The notes under the pieces are model-generated. The model had not been told where the DNA came from. It did no database searches and was given only the letters and a program-made list of their open reading frames with translations. Made by a program: the position numbers and the translations under genes. Of a DNA stretch of 64,000 bases, positions 47,895 to 59,003 are shown one piece after another. Positions within the stretch are counted from its first letter, which is position 1. The number at the start of each line of letters is the position of its first letter. Origin of the DNA: Phycisphaerae bacterium (GTDB lineage: Bacteria; Planctomycetota; Phycisphaerae; Phycisphaerales; SM1A02); assembly GCA_016873275.1 (NCBI GenBank), contig VGXO01000010.1, positions 1 through 64,000 on the forward strand, written 5' to 3'.

Positions 47895-49025
47895 TCATCC
47901 GAGCGCGAGTCGGGGGTGGTTCGACCGCCGCCGCCGCAACCACCAGGCGGCGGCGAGGAGGACCGGCGCCGGCACCGCCATCCAGCCGAAGCTCCGGGAA
48001 CCAAGTCCCTGCTCGTAGAAGGGGAGCGAGAGGAGGCAGAGGACCGCGAGCAGCACCCAGGTCGAGGAGGAAGGGCGGCGTCCCTCTCCGACCATCGCGA
48101 GGAGCACGTACGCGGGGAAGACGAGCCCGTACCAGCCCAGCATGCGAAGGTAGTTCGCCTCGCCGGCGATGAGGGGACTTCCGAGGACGACCCCTGCGAG
48201 GAGGGCGACGGTCACGAGTCGCCGCACGCCCCGCGGTCGACCGGCGCGGGTCCGGTCCCGAACGAGGATCTCCCGCCAGTGGGCGCCCGCGGTGAAGCCA
48301 AGCTGCACCCACAACTGCGCGGCGACGAGCGGCGTCCAGTCGAGACCCATCGGCGCCGCGGGATCGGCGAGGAAGGCGACGAGGACGATGAGCGCCGCGA
48401 AGGTGAGTCCGAAGACGAGGAAGGTCGAGCGCCGAGGGCCCTGCCGAAGCGCGCGATGGAAGGTGAGGTCAAGGTAGGGGCAGAGCAGGAAGCCAAGGAG
48501 AAGCGCCGGCAACAGTCCCCAGACCGCCGCGAGGGGAAGCTCCGGCTCGATCGTCGTCGGCGCCTCGGGCAGCGCCGCGAGCAGCGAGCCAGCGGAGAGG
48601 ATCCATGCGGCGATCGCGAGGAGCGGCCACCACCGCTCGCGGGCGCCTTGGAGCGCCGCCGCGAGGAGCACCACCGCGGCGAGCCCGATCGCGGCGCCGG
48701 TCCACGACTCCACCCGGTCGCCGAGCAGGACGCTTCCGGTCCAGCCGGCGAGCAGCAGCTGGTAGGCGATCGTGACCGCGCTGAAGCCGAGCATCGCCGG
48801 GCGGTGCTCGCGTCGGAGCCGACGGCTTGATCGCGCGTCGAGCACGAATCCGAAGGCGGTGCAGCCGACGACGTTCGGGATGGCGAAGGCGAGGAAGCCC
48901 TCCCATCCGAGCAACCGGCGGAGCAGGGTCGGCAGGAAGAGCCCGATGCACCACGCCCAGCTCGACGCGCAGAACATGCCCCACGCCACGGCGTCGAGGG
49001 CGCTGCCGCGGCGGAAGAGGCTCAT
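47895..49025 (-). CDS. Polytopic membrane protein, unknown
   Basis: 376 residues with about ten hydrophobic helices from residue 10 on (MFCASSWAWCIGLFLPTLL, FLAFAIPNVVGCTAFGF, and others) and polar, Arg-rich loops. A central YLDLTFHRALRQGP and EANYLRMLGWYGLVFPAYVLL resemble permease or transporter halves, but I recognise no family. It is separated from the DUF1800 gene by 97 bp and followed by the DUF4442 gene 22 bp downstream. Confidence 0.72.
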   Translation of the reverse strand: MSLFRRGSALDAVAWGMFCASSWAWCIGLFLPTLLRRLLGWEGFLAFAIPNVVGCTAFGFVLDARSSRRLRREHRPAMLGFSAVTIAYQLLLAGWTGSVLLGDRVESWTGAAIGLAAVVLLAAALQGARERWWPLLAIAAWILSAGSLLAALPEAPTTIEPELPLAAVWGLLPALLLGFLLCPYLDLTFHRALRQGPRRSTFLVFGLTFAALIVLVAFLADPAAPMGLDWTPLVAAQLWVQLGFTAGAHWREILVRDRTRAGRPRGVRRLVTVALLAGVVLGSPLIAGEANYLRMLGWYGLVFPAYVLLAMVGEGRRPSSSTWVLLAVLCLLSLPFYEQGLGSRSFGWMAVPAPVLLAAAWWLRRRRSNHPRLALG

Positions 49026-49047
49026 GGGAGGTGTTCGTGGGCGCCGG

Positions 49048-49653
49048 TCAGCGACCGGGGCGACCGCCGGCGTCGTCCGGGCGGCTTCGGGCGAGCTCGA
49101 GCGGGACGCAGTGGAAGGTGATCGTGCACTCGCCGACCTTCGGCTCCTTGCCCTTGCGGCGGAGCGACTGGCGGATCTCCATCTCGAGGGTGCAGTTGAA
49201 CGCCACGCCCGCGGCGACCCGCTCGGAGACGTCCTCGGAGCGGATCACGCGGTAGACCGCCGGCCCGAGGCAGGGGCGGCGGAATCGGTAGTTCATCTCC
49301 TTGCACACCACCATGTAGTCCGGACCGCAGCGGGCAAAGAGGTAGATGCCCGCGGCGACCTCGCAGTTGCCGAGGAGCGCAGCACCCGCCATCGCGTTGT
49401 ACCAGTTGCGGTTGATGCGACGGAAGGGGAGGACCGCCGTGAAGGTGTCCGCGTCGATCTTGCGCAGGCTGATCCCGGAGCGGAAGGCATACGGGAGCCA
49501 GACGAGCGAGCAGACCTTGTGCCAGAAGGCGTTCTTGACGCTCAGCCGCCCCATCATGGTCTCGAAGCGCCGCATGAGCGTGCGCTTCGCGGGCGCCGCG
49601 CGAGCCACGGCGGCGGGAGGGGCGGCGGAGGTTGGAACGGGGACAAAGGACAT
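49048..49653 (-). CDS. DUF4442 hot-dog-fold protein (thioesterase-like)
   Basis: 201 residues. After a Pro/Ala-rich N-terminus (about 1-27), the hot-dog fold typical of DUF4442/PaaI-like proteins is visible: SGISLRKIDADTFTAVLPFRRINRNWYNAMAGAALLGNCEVAAG (about 55-98), FARCGPDYMVVCKEMNYRFRRP, then a strand with CTITFHCVPLE. Such proteins are related to acyl-CoA thioesterases. The substrate is unknown. The ATG at 49653 was chosen because the region further upstream is not coding-like. Confidence 0.82.
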   Translation of the reverse strand: MSFVPVPTSAAPPAAVARAAPAKRTLMRRFETMMGRLSVKNAFWHKVCSLVWLPYAFRSGISLRKIDADTFTAVLPFRRINRNWYNAMAGAALLGNCEVAAGIYLFARCGPDYMVVCKEMNYRFRRPCLGPAVYRVIRSEDVSERVAAGVAFNCTLEMEIRQSLRRKGKEPKVGECTITFHCVPLELARSRPDDAGGRPGR

Positions 49654-49796
49654 CGGCGGCGAGGTGGCGGATGCTAAGGAACCTCCCGCGCGGAATCCAC
49701 CGGGCGAGGTCCGTCTCGCTGACGCCGGTAGCATCGGCTCGGCGGCGGTCCTCGATGGAGAAGACCACGACGCGGCGGACCTCCTCGGAGCGCGCT

Positions 49797-50639
49797 GTGC
49801 ACAAGGGATCAAGCGCGGAACTTGCCGTATGCAGTTGGAGCCTTCGCCCCTCCGATCCGAACTCGCTCGTCGAGGCGGTGCAGGCGACGGGTCTCTCCGG
49901 GGTCCAGCTCGCGCTCATGCCTCTTCTCGATGAGCCCGCGTGGCGAGACGCGGGCGCGAGGCTCGCGGACGCCGGCATCGGGCTTCGAAGCGGCATGCTC
50001 GCGATGGCGGGGGAGGACTACTCGACGCTCGAGTCGATCAAGAAGACCGGCGGGGTCCGCCCGGACGGCACGTGGAGCGAGAACCTCCGTCGGGCGCGGG
50101 GCGCCGCCGAGCTCGCCGAGGGTCTCGGGCTTCGCCTCGTCACCTTTCACGCGGGGTTCATCCCGGAGGATCCGCTCGATCCGGGGCGCCGGGCGGTGCT
50201 CGAGCGGTTGCGGTCGCTCGCCGACCTGTTCGCCTCCCACGGCGTGCGGCTCGCCCTCGAGACCGGTCAGGAGACCGCCGAGACCTTGGTCGAGGCGCTG
50301 GAGGAGCTCCAGCGACCCGAAGTCGGCGTGAACTTCGACCCCGCCAACATGATCCTCTATGGCATGGGCGACCCGGTGGCGTCGCTTCGGATGCTCGCCC
50401 CACGGGTGCTGCAGATGCATGCCAAGGACGCCCTCCCGACCTCCGTGCCCGGCACGTGGGGTCGCGAGGTGCCGGTCGGGGAGGGCGCGGTCGAGTGGCT
50501 CCGGCTGCTTGCCGTCGCCGCGGAGATCCCGAACCTCGGGATCGTGATCGAGCGCGAGGCGGGACCGACGCGGATCGAGGACGTCCGACTCGCCCGCACC
50601 CGCCTCGAGGGCTGGCGCGGCGGGAGCAACCACCGCTAG
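49797..50639 (+). CDS. Sugar-phosphate isomerase/epimerase (second TIM barrel)
   Basis: 280 residues from a GTG with ggag 6 nt upstream (an ATG at 49755 would add 14 residues). Barrel signatures are VCSWSLRPSDPNSLVEAVQATGLSGVQLAL at the N-terminus, LVTFHAGFIPEDPLDP, VRLALETGQE (metal-ligand Glu), GVNFDPANMILYGMGDP, VLQMHAKDA and GIVIEREAG (last ligand Glu). Close in layout to hexulose/inosose isomerase-like proteins. Substrate unknown. Confidence 0.88.
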   Translation: MHKGSSAELAVCSWSLRPSDPNSLVEAVQATGLSGVQLALMPLLDEPAWRDAGARLADAGIGLRSGMLAMAGEDYSTLESIKKTGGVRPDGTWSENLRRARGAAELAEGLGLRLVTFHAGFIPEDPLDPGRRAVLERLRSLADLFASHGVRLALETGQETAETLVEALEELQRPEVGVNFDPANMILYGMGDPVASLRMLAPRVLQMHAKDALPTSVPGTWGREVPVGEGAVEWLRLLAVAAEIPNLGIVIEREAGPTRIEDVRLARTRLEGWRGGSNHR

Positions 50640-50649
50640 CATCCTCGCG

Positions 50650-53065
<2,416 letters not shown>

Positions 53066-53125
53066 CCTCGTGATCAAGCGGTTCCGGCGCCGCACAAGGG
53101 CGGGCGATTCGGGCATACTTCCGCC

Positions 53126-53698
53126 ATGCGACCCCGCAGCGAACGAGACCGCACGCCTCCCTACGGGGGACCGATGTGGCAGGTCGTGCTCGGGCTCCGC
53201 AGCCTCCTCGTCAAGATCGCGGTCTTCGTGGTGATGGCGGCGCTCCTCGCGTGGGCGCTCGGGGGCACCTTGTGGCCCCGCACCTCGATCCGCACGATCG
53301 GCGAGCCGGTCCTCTGCGCCGGCGTCCCGATCTCGCTCGTGCATCAGGTGCGCGATCCGCGGGCGACCTACGGGATCGCGCGGATCGGCGCCGAGGGCAA
53401 GGTCGTCGAGCGGACGCCGAAGGTCGAGCAGATGACCCCCGCGTGGCGCGATGCGCTGACGCCGGTCGCTTCTCCGGATGGCGCACGCGCGGCGTTTGCG
53501 TTCCAAGTCGCGGATCGATGGGTGGTCGCCGTGATCGAGGCGCCCGCGGAGCTCTCCTCGGGCGGCTGGCGAGACGTCGAGGTCCTCGATCGCCTCGAGG
53601 CAGCGCGGCAGCTCGCCCGCTTCGCGGCGGGACTTCCCCTGCAGGATGCGGATGCGCAGCAGTCGGCGCGGGCGGCGGTGCTGAGCGCGGGGGAGTAG
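53126..53698 (+). CDS. Hypothetical membrane-anchored protein
   Basis: 190 residues. A short basic N-terminus is followed by one hydrophobic helix at about 28-47 (LVKIAVFVVMAALLAWALGG) and a small extracytoplasmic domain of mostly beta character (about 55-150). No recognisable family. It stands alone between ligA and the convergent uppP. Confidence 0.62.
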   Translation: MRPRSERDRTPPYGGPMWQVVLGLRSLLVKIAVFVVMAALLAWALGGTLWPRTSIRTIGEPVLCAGVPISLVHQVRDPRATYGIARIGAEGKVVERTPKVEQMTPAWRDALTPVASPDGARAAFAFQVADRWVVAVIEAPAELSSGGWRDVEVLDRLEAARQLARFAAGLPLQDADAQQSARAAVLSAGE

Positions 53699-53807
53699 GA
53701 GGGCGCTGCACTTCGCCAGTCGGTGGTCGGACTCTCGCGCGGAGGTCACCGGAGTCGCGGAGGTCGTCGCGATTCAGCCGTTCCCTGAGGAGTCGTGAGT
53801 CGTGGAC

Positions 53808-53826
53808 CGCGGGCGTCTCGCCCGCG
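53808..53826. terminator. Strong GC hairpin between convergent genes
   Basis: The stem gcgggcg/cgcccgc with a tct loop, extended by one more C-G pair, lies between the hypothetical gene (plus) and uppP (minus). There is no T tract. It may act as a bidirectional terminator or be a dispersed intergenic palindrome of the REP kind. Confidence 0.4.
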
Positions 53827-53870
53827 CTGGCGACGGGCGACCCGCGGCTCCGGCACGCGATCGCTTGACC

Positions 53871-54830
53871 CTACTCCGCCTTGGTCGCCTCGACCGAGGG
53901 CTCGCTCGGCGCGTCGAAGTCCACCCAGCCCTGCCAGACGCCGATCGCCATGACGACGCAGAGCGCGATGCGCCACCAGCCGAAGAGCGCCATCCCGTGC
54001 TTGGCGAGGTAGGCGACGAGCCACTTCACCGCGACCGCCGCGGAGAGCATCGCGACGAGGATGCCCACCGCCACCGGCGCGACGCCGCCGAGGTCGTCGA
54101 TGAAGCCGCCGAGTCCGGCCTCGTGTCGCGAGACCGACTTCGCCACCTTGTAGAGGCAGGCGCCGCCGAGGGTGGGAAGCCCAAGCAGGAAGGAGAACTC
54201 CGCGGCGTCCTTGGGACGCAGCCCCGTCACCATGCCGCCGACGATCGTCATCATCGAGCGGCTGGTCCCGGGCCACATCGCGATCGGCTGCATCAGCCCG
54301 ATGAGGAGGGCGCGACGCCAGGAGATCGACTCGATCGAGCGGCGATCGAGCGATGGATCCCCTCCCGCGCCATCGGCGGCGCCGTCCATCGCGGCGTCCG
54401 TCCGCTCGTGCCGTGCCCGGCGGAGCCACGGTCCGATCACGAGGAGGAGCACGCCGCCAAGCCCGAGCGCCGCGAGGACGGGCACCGGTCGGAAGAGATG
54501 CGCCTCGATCAGGTCGTCGAGCAGCACGCCGAGCACCGCCGCGGGCAAGAACGCGATGAAGAGATTGACGAGGAGACGACGCCCCGCGGGATCCCGACCG
54601 GCAAGCCCGCGGAGCATCGAGAGCACCCGCCGCCGGTAGAGCCCGAGCACCGCGAGGATCGCGCCCCCTTGGATGATGATCGTGAACGCGTCCACCGCCT
54701 GCTTCGTGGCGGGATCACGGTCGAGCCCGAGGAGCCACGCGGTGAGGATGAGGTGCCCGGTGCTCGAGACCGGCAGGTACTCGGTGATCCCCTCCACCAC
54801 GCCGAGGACCGCCGCTTGCAGGATCGTCAC
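53871..54830 (-). CDS. uppP: Undecaprenyl-diphosphate phosphatase
   Basis: 319 residues from a GTG overlapping the ilvC stop by GTGA, which decides the start (an ATG at 54869 would add 13 residues). This polytopic membrane enzyme recycles the lipid carrier for peptidoglycan. Signatures are GVVEGITEYLPVSSTGH (about 10-26) and PGTSRSMMTIVGGM (about 187-200). It serves the same lipid cycle as mraY in this window. Confidence 0.95.
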   Translation of the reverse strand: MTILQAAVLGVVEGITEYLPVSSTGHLILTAWLLGLDRDPATKQAVDAFTIIIQGGAILAVLGLYRRRVLSMLRGLAGRDPAGRRLLVNLFIAFLPAAVLGVLLDDLIEAHLFRPVPVLAALGLGGVLLLVIGPWLRRARHERTDAAMDGAADGAGGDPSLDRRSIESISWRRALLIGLMQPIAMWPGTSRSMMTIVGGMVTGLRPKDAAEFSFLLGLPTLGGACLYKVAKSVSRHEAGLGGFIDDLGGVAPVAVGILVAMLSAAVAVKWLVAYLAKHGMALFGWWRIALCVVMAIGVWQGWVDFDAPSEPSVEATKAE

Positions 54831-55918
54831 CGAGGAGTTCCGGGAGCGTCGCGACCGCCCTCGAGCCACGGCATCAGCGACCGCACCGCGCGACCGGCCG
54901 GCTCGAGCGGTGCTTCATCGGCATTCCGCCGCTCGGTCCGCAGCCACGCGTCGCGGCTCCGCTGGTCCGCGGCGAGCCGGCGCGAGAACTCGCCCGACAG
55001 GATCGCGTCGAGGATCGCCTCGAGCCGTCCGCGGTCCACGAGGTCGCCGCGGCGGCTCCAGACCTCGAGCGCCCCGAACTCGGCGGTCTCGCTGATCGCC
55101 GCCCGCATGCCGGAGGGACCCCGCGCGTAGAGCAGGTCGACCACCTGCTTGAGCTCGTGGATGCACTCGAGGTAGGCAAGCTCCGGCGGCGCGCCGCGCT
55201 CGACGAGCACCTCGAACGCGGAGGAGGCGAGGGCGAGCACGCCGCCGCAGAGGACCGCCTGCTCGCCGAAGAGGTCGGCGATCGTCTCCGCGGCGAAGGT
55301 CGTCTCGATGAGACCGCTCCGTCCGCAGCCGATGCCGCGGGCAAATGCCAGGGCGACCTCACGGGCATCGCCCCGCGGATCCTGCGCGACCGCGACGAGC
55401 GCCGGAATGCCTTGTCCCTGCACGAACCGCTCGCGGAGGGTCGAGCCCGGTCCCTTCGGGGCGACCATGATCACCGCGAGGTCCTCGCGCGGCACGACCT
55501 CGCCCGCGTGGATGGAGTGTCCATGCAGGAACCCGAGGATCGTGCCCGACCGGGCGAACGGACGGAACAAGTGCTCGTTCGCCTCGGCGTGCGCGCGGTC
55601 GGGGATCGCGACGATGACGAGGTCGGCAAGCGCCGTCGCCTCCTCGGGCTCGAGCACCTCGAACGACTCGCGGCGGGCCTCGTCGATCCGCCCGCTCGAT
55701 GCCCGCAGCGCGACCGCGACCCGCACGCCGGCATCGCGGAGGTTCATCGCCTGCGCCCGCGCCTGATTCCCGAAGCCGAGCATCACGATGCGTCGCGACC
55801 GGAGCACTGCGAGGTCCGCCTCGGTGGGACCCGGGGTGGGACCGGCGATGAGGCGCCAGCCCTCGCGAAGCGCCGCCGCCGCGTCGGACGGTCGCTCCGG
55901 ACGGGTCGAGGAGGTCAT
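54827..55918 (-). CDS. ilvC: Ketol-acid reductoisomerase
   Basis: 363 residues. It is the second step of branched-chain amino-acid synthesis. The Rossmann N-domain has IVMLGFGNQARAQAMNLRDAGV (about 44-65). The knotted C-domain has VIMVAPKGPGSTLRERFVQGQGIPA, SGLIETTFAAETIADLFGEQAVLCGG and ELAYLECIHELKQVVDLLY, which provide the Mg-binding Asp and Glu residues. The glycine-rich loop differs from the usual GYGSQGHAH, so coenzyme preference is uncertain. It is translationally coupled to uppP by the 4-bp overlap. Confidence 0.92.
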   Translation of the reverse strand: MTSSTRPERPSDAAAALREGWRLIAGPTPGPTEADLAVLRSRRIVMLGFGNQARAQAMNLRDAGVRVAVALRASSGRIDEARRESFEVLEPEEATALADLVIVAIPDRAHAEANEHLFRPFARSGTILGFLHGHSIHAGEVVPREDLAVIMVAPKGPGSTLRERFVQGQGIPALVAVAQDPRGDAREVALAFARGIGCGRSGLIETTFAAETIADLFGEQAVLCGGVLALASSAFEVLVERGAPPELAYLECIHELKQVVDLLYARGPSGMRAAISETAEFGALEVWSRRGDLVDRGRLEAILDAILSGEFSRRLAADQRSRDAWLRTERRNADEAPLEPAGRAVRSLMPWLEGGRDAPGTPR

Positions 55919-56050
55919 CCCCGGACGATAACGAGGAAGCGGACGACGGATGCCCCGCGCGACCTCGGACTGATTCGTCGCCGACGCTCAATGCGACCCG
56001 ATCGCCTGCCGATAACGGGAGGTCGGGAGGGGAGAGGCTCGGAGACCGCC

Positions 56051-56443
56051 ATGAGCCCGACCATCGCGCCCGCCCACGTCAACCGCCGCCAGTTCGAGCG
56101 GTTCAGCCTCCGCCCGATGTACACCGCGGTCTCGCTGCGCCGCCGCGGGGAGGTCTCGGGGCGATCGCTCGACGGGCACGCCTACGACATCGGGGAGGGC
56201 GGCGTGAACATCGAGATCGACGAGCCGCTCTCGCCCGGCGAGCCGGTCGTCATCGACCTCGAGCTGCCCGGCTGCGGTCGACGCATCCAGGCGCAGGGCT
56301 CGGTCGTCCGCTGCGAGGAGGATCCCCGCGACGTGCTTGGTCCCGCCCGCCTCGCCGTGCGGTTCGAAGGCTTCGAGGATGCGCGGGACCTGCCGGCGCT
56401 TCGCCGCTACCTCGGCGAGGGCTGGCTCATGCGGGCGGCGTGA
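56051..56443 (+). CDS. PilZ-domain protein
   Basis: 130 residues, essentially one PilZ domain. The Arg-rich start NRRQFERFSL supplies the RxxxR-type motif, and YDIGEGGVNIEIDEPLSPGEPVVIDLELP contains the (D/N)xSxxG-like turn in variant form (DIGEGG). PilZ domains bind cyclic di-GMP. The variant turn lacks the usual Ser, so binding is uncertain. It overlaps the convergent aroK by 17 bp. Confidence 0.83.
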   Translation: MSPTIAPAHVNRRQFERFSLRPMYTAVSLRRRGEVSGRSLDGHAYDIGEGGVNIEIDEPLSPGEPVVIDLELPGCGRRIQAQGSVVRCEEDPRDVLGPARLAVRFEGFEDARDLPALRRYLGEGWLMRAA

Positions 56444-56984
56444 GGTCGCCGGAGCGGTCCTCGAGCCAGCCGCGGATCGTGCGGCTCGCGCCCTCGATCC
56501 CGTACGCCGCGGCATCAAGCCGAATCTCCGCGAGCCGCCGGTAGGTCCGCTGTCGCTCGCCGCGAAGCCAGCGGATCTCCTCGGGGAGGTCCCGCTCGCT
56601 GAGTCGGGGGCGATCGGTGCCGCGGAGGATGCGCTCCACGAGGGTGGCGTCGTCCGCGTCGAGCCAGATCACGACCGCACCACGCCGGCGGGCGTCGAGC
56701 AGGATCTGCTCTGCCCCGGGAACGCATGGCGTTCCTCCGCCGAGCGCGATCACGCCTGATGACCTTGCGAGCAGGGTCGGCAGGACCTCATGTTCCGCCG
56801 CGCGGAAGCCAGCGTCGCCGATCGATGCGAACGCCTCCGAGACGGACCCCGCGCCGAGGCGGCGGAGGACCTCCTCGTCGCCGTCGACGAACGGCACGCC
56901 AAGGTCCGACGCGAGGCGTCGACCGAGCGTCGTCTTGCCGGCGCCCCGGAGCCCGATCAGGATCAGGAGTGGCGGACTGGTCAG
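56427..56984 (-). CDS. aroK: Shikimate kinase, start apparently CTG overlapping rpmH
   Basis: 185 residues. It phosphorylates shikimate in the aromatic amino-acid pathway. The P-loop GLRGAGKTT is at 11-19, the shikimate-binding [10 protein letters not shown] at about 33-42, GGGTPCV near 85-91, and the lid Arg in [12 protein letters not shown]. No ATG, GTG or TTG lies in frame between rpmH and the P-loop. A CTG at 56984 sits in a CTGA overlap with the rpmH stop codon and gives a normal-length kinase. The only conventional start (GTG at 57140) would place all of rpmH inside it in another frame. Confidence 0.9.
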   Translation of the reverse strand: MTSPPLLILIGLRGAGKTTLGRRLASDLGVPFVDGDEEVLRRLGAGSVSEAFASIGDAGFRAAEHEVLPTLLARSSGVIALGGGTPCVPGAEQILLDARRRGAVVIWLDADDATLVERILRGTDRPRLSERDLPEEIRWLRGERQRTYRRLAEIRLDAAAYGIEGASRTIRGWLEDRSGDLTPPA

Positions 56985-57118
56985 GGGGTCGTCACCACAC
57001 GGCGTCCGAGACGGCGACGCCGGTTGATGATCTTCCGACCCTTGCGGGTCTTCATGCGCGCGCGGAAGCCGACCTTGCGGACCTTCTTGCGGCGGCTGAC
57101 CTTGTGGGGGTAATGCAT
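56981..57118 (-). CDS. rpmH: 50S ribosomal protein bL34
   Basis: 45 residues, [20 protein letters not shown] at the start and ending LGRRVVTTP. The conserved core ([19 protein letters not shown]) is unmistakable bL34, and nearly half the residues are Lys or Arg. It is immediately upstream of aroK with overlapping stop and start (CTGA). The usual neighbour rnpA is absent from this locus. Confidence 0.95.
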   Translation of the reverse strand: MHYPHKVSRRKKVRKVGFRARMKTRKGRKIINRRRRLGRRVVTTP

Positions 57119-57430
57119 GAGGGGATCCCTCTCGGACCACGTGGGGAATCGGGGAATGTACCAGCCTCAGGCGATCGGATCAATCCTCCTCCCGATTCGG
57201 CGGGCCACTGCCCGCGGGAGAACCGGTCCTCGCGGCGGTCCATGCTGGTTTCGCGGGGGCACGGCGCGTCTCTGGTCGATGAACGGGGCCGCGGCGGAGC
57301 TCGTGGCTCCCCGCACGGACCGGTCCCGAGCGGCTGCCCCCGGGCGTCGGCGTTCGACGATCCCCGAAGGCATCCGCCCGCGACCCGAGCCACCCCCGGC
57401 GACGAGCCGGCGCCTGCTCGCGAGGATCGC
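57119..57430. promoter_or_regulatory. Divergent region rpmH / rnc
   Basis: These 312 bp separate rpmH (minus) from rnc (plus). I see no conserved coding sequence and no RNA gene. gagggatccctc near the rpmH start is an imperfect palindrome that includes its Shine-Dalgarno region. Confidence 0.4.
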
Positions 57431-58189
57431 ATGGACCCACACGTCGCGTTGCGCGCCGAGGAGATCCTCGGGCACCGCTTCCTCGATCCCGCCCTCCTCG
57501 AGCAGGCGCTCCTGCACGCCTCGGACGCCTCGACGCGGCTCGCGAGCAACGAGCGTCTCGAGTTTCTTGGCGACGCGGTGCTCTCGATCGTGGTGTGCGA
57601 TCACCTGTTTCGGACCTATCCGCAGCTGCTTGAGGGCGAGCTCACCAAGATCAAGTCGAACGTGGTGAGCCGCCGGCTCTGCGCGGAGATCGCGACGTCG
57701 CTCGACCTGCTGCCGATGTTGCGCCTCGGGAAGGGGATGGTCGGGCAGGACGTGATCCCCGCGTCGCTCGCGGCGGCGGCGTTCGAGGCGCTGATCGGAG
57801 CGCTCTACCTCGACGCCGGCATGGAGAAGACGCGGGCGTTCATCCTTGCCCAAGTCGGCCCGCACATCGAGCGCGCCGCGAAGCTCGGTCACCAGCAGAA
57901 CTTCAAGTCGGTGCTCCAGCAGGCGCTGCAGCGGGACGGCGGTCCGCCGCCCTCCTACCTCGTGCTCGACGAGAAGGGGCCGGACCACGCCAAGTGCTTC
58001 GAGGTGTGCGTCGAGAGCGGAGCCCGCCGCTTCCCGGCCTGCTGGGGACCGACCAAGAAGGAGGCGGAGCAGCAGGCGGCGCTGCAGGCGCTCCTCGAGC
58101 TTGGGCTCGCCTCGGTCGGCGAGGACGGGGACGTCCGGCTGCACCGCGACCAGACCTCGACCCTTCCCCCGGGTGGTCAGGCGTCGTGA
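57431..58189 (+). CDS. rnc: Ribonuclease III
   Basis: 252 residues. It cuts double-stranded RNA in rRNA processing and antisense regulation. The catalytic signature NERLEFLGDAVL (about 39-50) with its Glu and Asp, plus FEALIGALYLDAG with the second Glu, marks the catalytic domain. A double-stranded RNA-binding domain (about 160-235) ends with KKEAEQQAALQALL. The ATG has gagg upstream. A long frame that opens further upstream is only GC-rich readthrough. Confidence 0.95.
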   Translation: MDPHVALRAEEILGHRFLDPALLEQALLHASDASTRLASNERLEFLGDAVLSIVVCDHLFRTYPQLLEGELTKIKSNVVSRRLCAEIATSLDLLPMLRLGKGMVGQDVIPASLAAAAFEALIGALYLDAGMEKTRAFILAQVGPHIERAAKLGHQQNFKSVLQQALQRDGGPPPSYLVLDEKGPDHAKCFEVCVESGARRFPACWGPTKKEAEQQAALQALLELGLASVGEDGDVRLHRDQTSTLPPGGQAS

Positions 58190-58206
58190 GCGTGACGTGA
58201 TGGGGT

Positions 58207-58863
58207 CTAGATTCCGCCGTGCCGCACCAGCCGACCTTCGACGAGGAAGACCACGTCCTCGGCGATGTTGGTCACGATGTCGGCGAGCCGCTCGAGGCGC
58301 TGCGCGATGGTGAGGACGTCGATCACCGCCGAGGCAAGGTCGGGATGACGGGTCACCTCGTCCCGCACCCATCGCACCACCGCCTTCTGGAGCGCGTCGA
58401 CCTGCTCCTCGAGGGGCGTCAGGTCTCGGCAGCGGGCCGGGTCCTGATCGGCGAGCGCCGAGAGCACCTCCGAGAGCATGCGGCGGGCGTGACCACCCAT
58501 CTCGACGACGAGCGGCGGGATCTCGATCAGTTGCTCGGTCCCGAGGCGGATCACTCGCTTGGCGATGCCCTTCGCGAGGTCGGCGATGCGCTCGATCTCG
58601 CCGTTCACGCGGAGCACCGTGAGGATCGCCCGCAGGTCGCCCGCCACCGGCTGCGCGAGCGCGAGCAGGCGGATGCACTCCTGCTCGATCTGCACCTCCA
58701 TGCGGTCGATGTCCGAGTCGCCGTCGCGGATCCGCGCGGCGGCGGCGACGTCGAGCTTCGCCATCGCGGCGATCACCTCCGCGACGCGCTCCTCGACCAG
58801 GGCGCCCATCGCGAGCAGTTCGCGGCGGACCTGAAGGAGCTCGGCATGAAGGTCGACGGGCAT
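58207..58863 (-). CDS. phoU: Phosphate-signalling protein PhoU
   Basis: 218 residues forming two three-helix bundles typical of PhoU. Each repeat carries an acidic metal-binding ExxxD-like stretch: VNGEIERIADLAKGIAKRV (about 87-105) and IAQRLERLADIVTNIAEDV (about 187-205). It links the PstSCAB transporter to the PhoR-PhoB system. It is on the same strand as phoB and phoR, 140 bp downstream of phoR, completing a regulatory set. No pst genes are in the window. Confidence 0.94.
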   Translation of the reverse strand: MPVDLHAELLQVRRELLAMGALVEERVAEVIAAMAKLDVAAAARIRDGDSDIDRMEVQIEQECIRLLALAQPVAGDLRAILTVLRVNGEIERIADLAKGIAKRVIRLGTEQLIEIPPLVVEMGGHARRMLSEVLSALADQDPARCRDLTPLEEQVDALQKAVVRWVRDEVTRHPDLASAVIDVLTIAQRLERLADIVTNIAEDVVFLVEGRLVRHGGI

Positions 58864-59003
58864 CGATCGATCTCGCGAGACGACGTCGTGCCGCGGGAGA
58901 ACTCCATCCTTGGAGCCTCCGAGACCCGCGGACCGGCGGGATGGTATCGACTCGCCCCGCCGACTCGCGGGGCGGATGCCTGAAGTTCATGCGCGGGACG
59001 GGT

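Noticed and set aside
57141-57430. rnpA next to rpmH
   Set aside because: No frame with the RNase P protein signature (RNxxKR) is present between rpmH and rnc.
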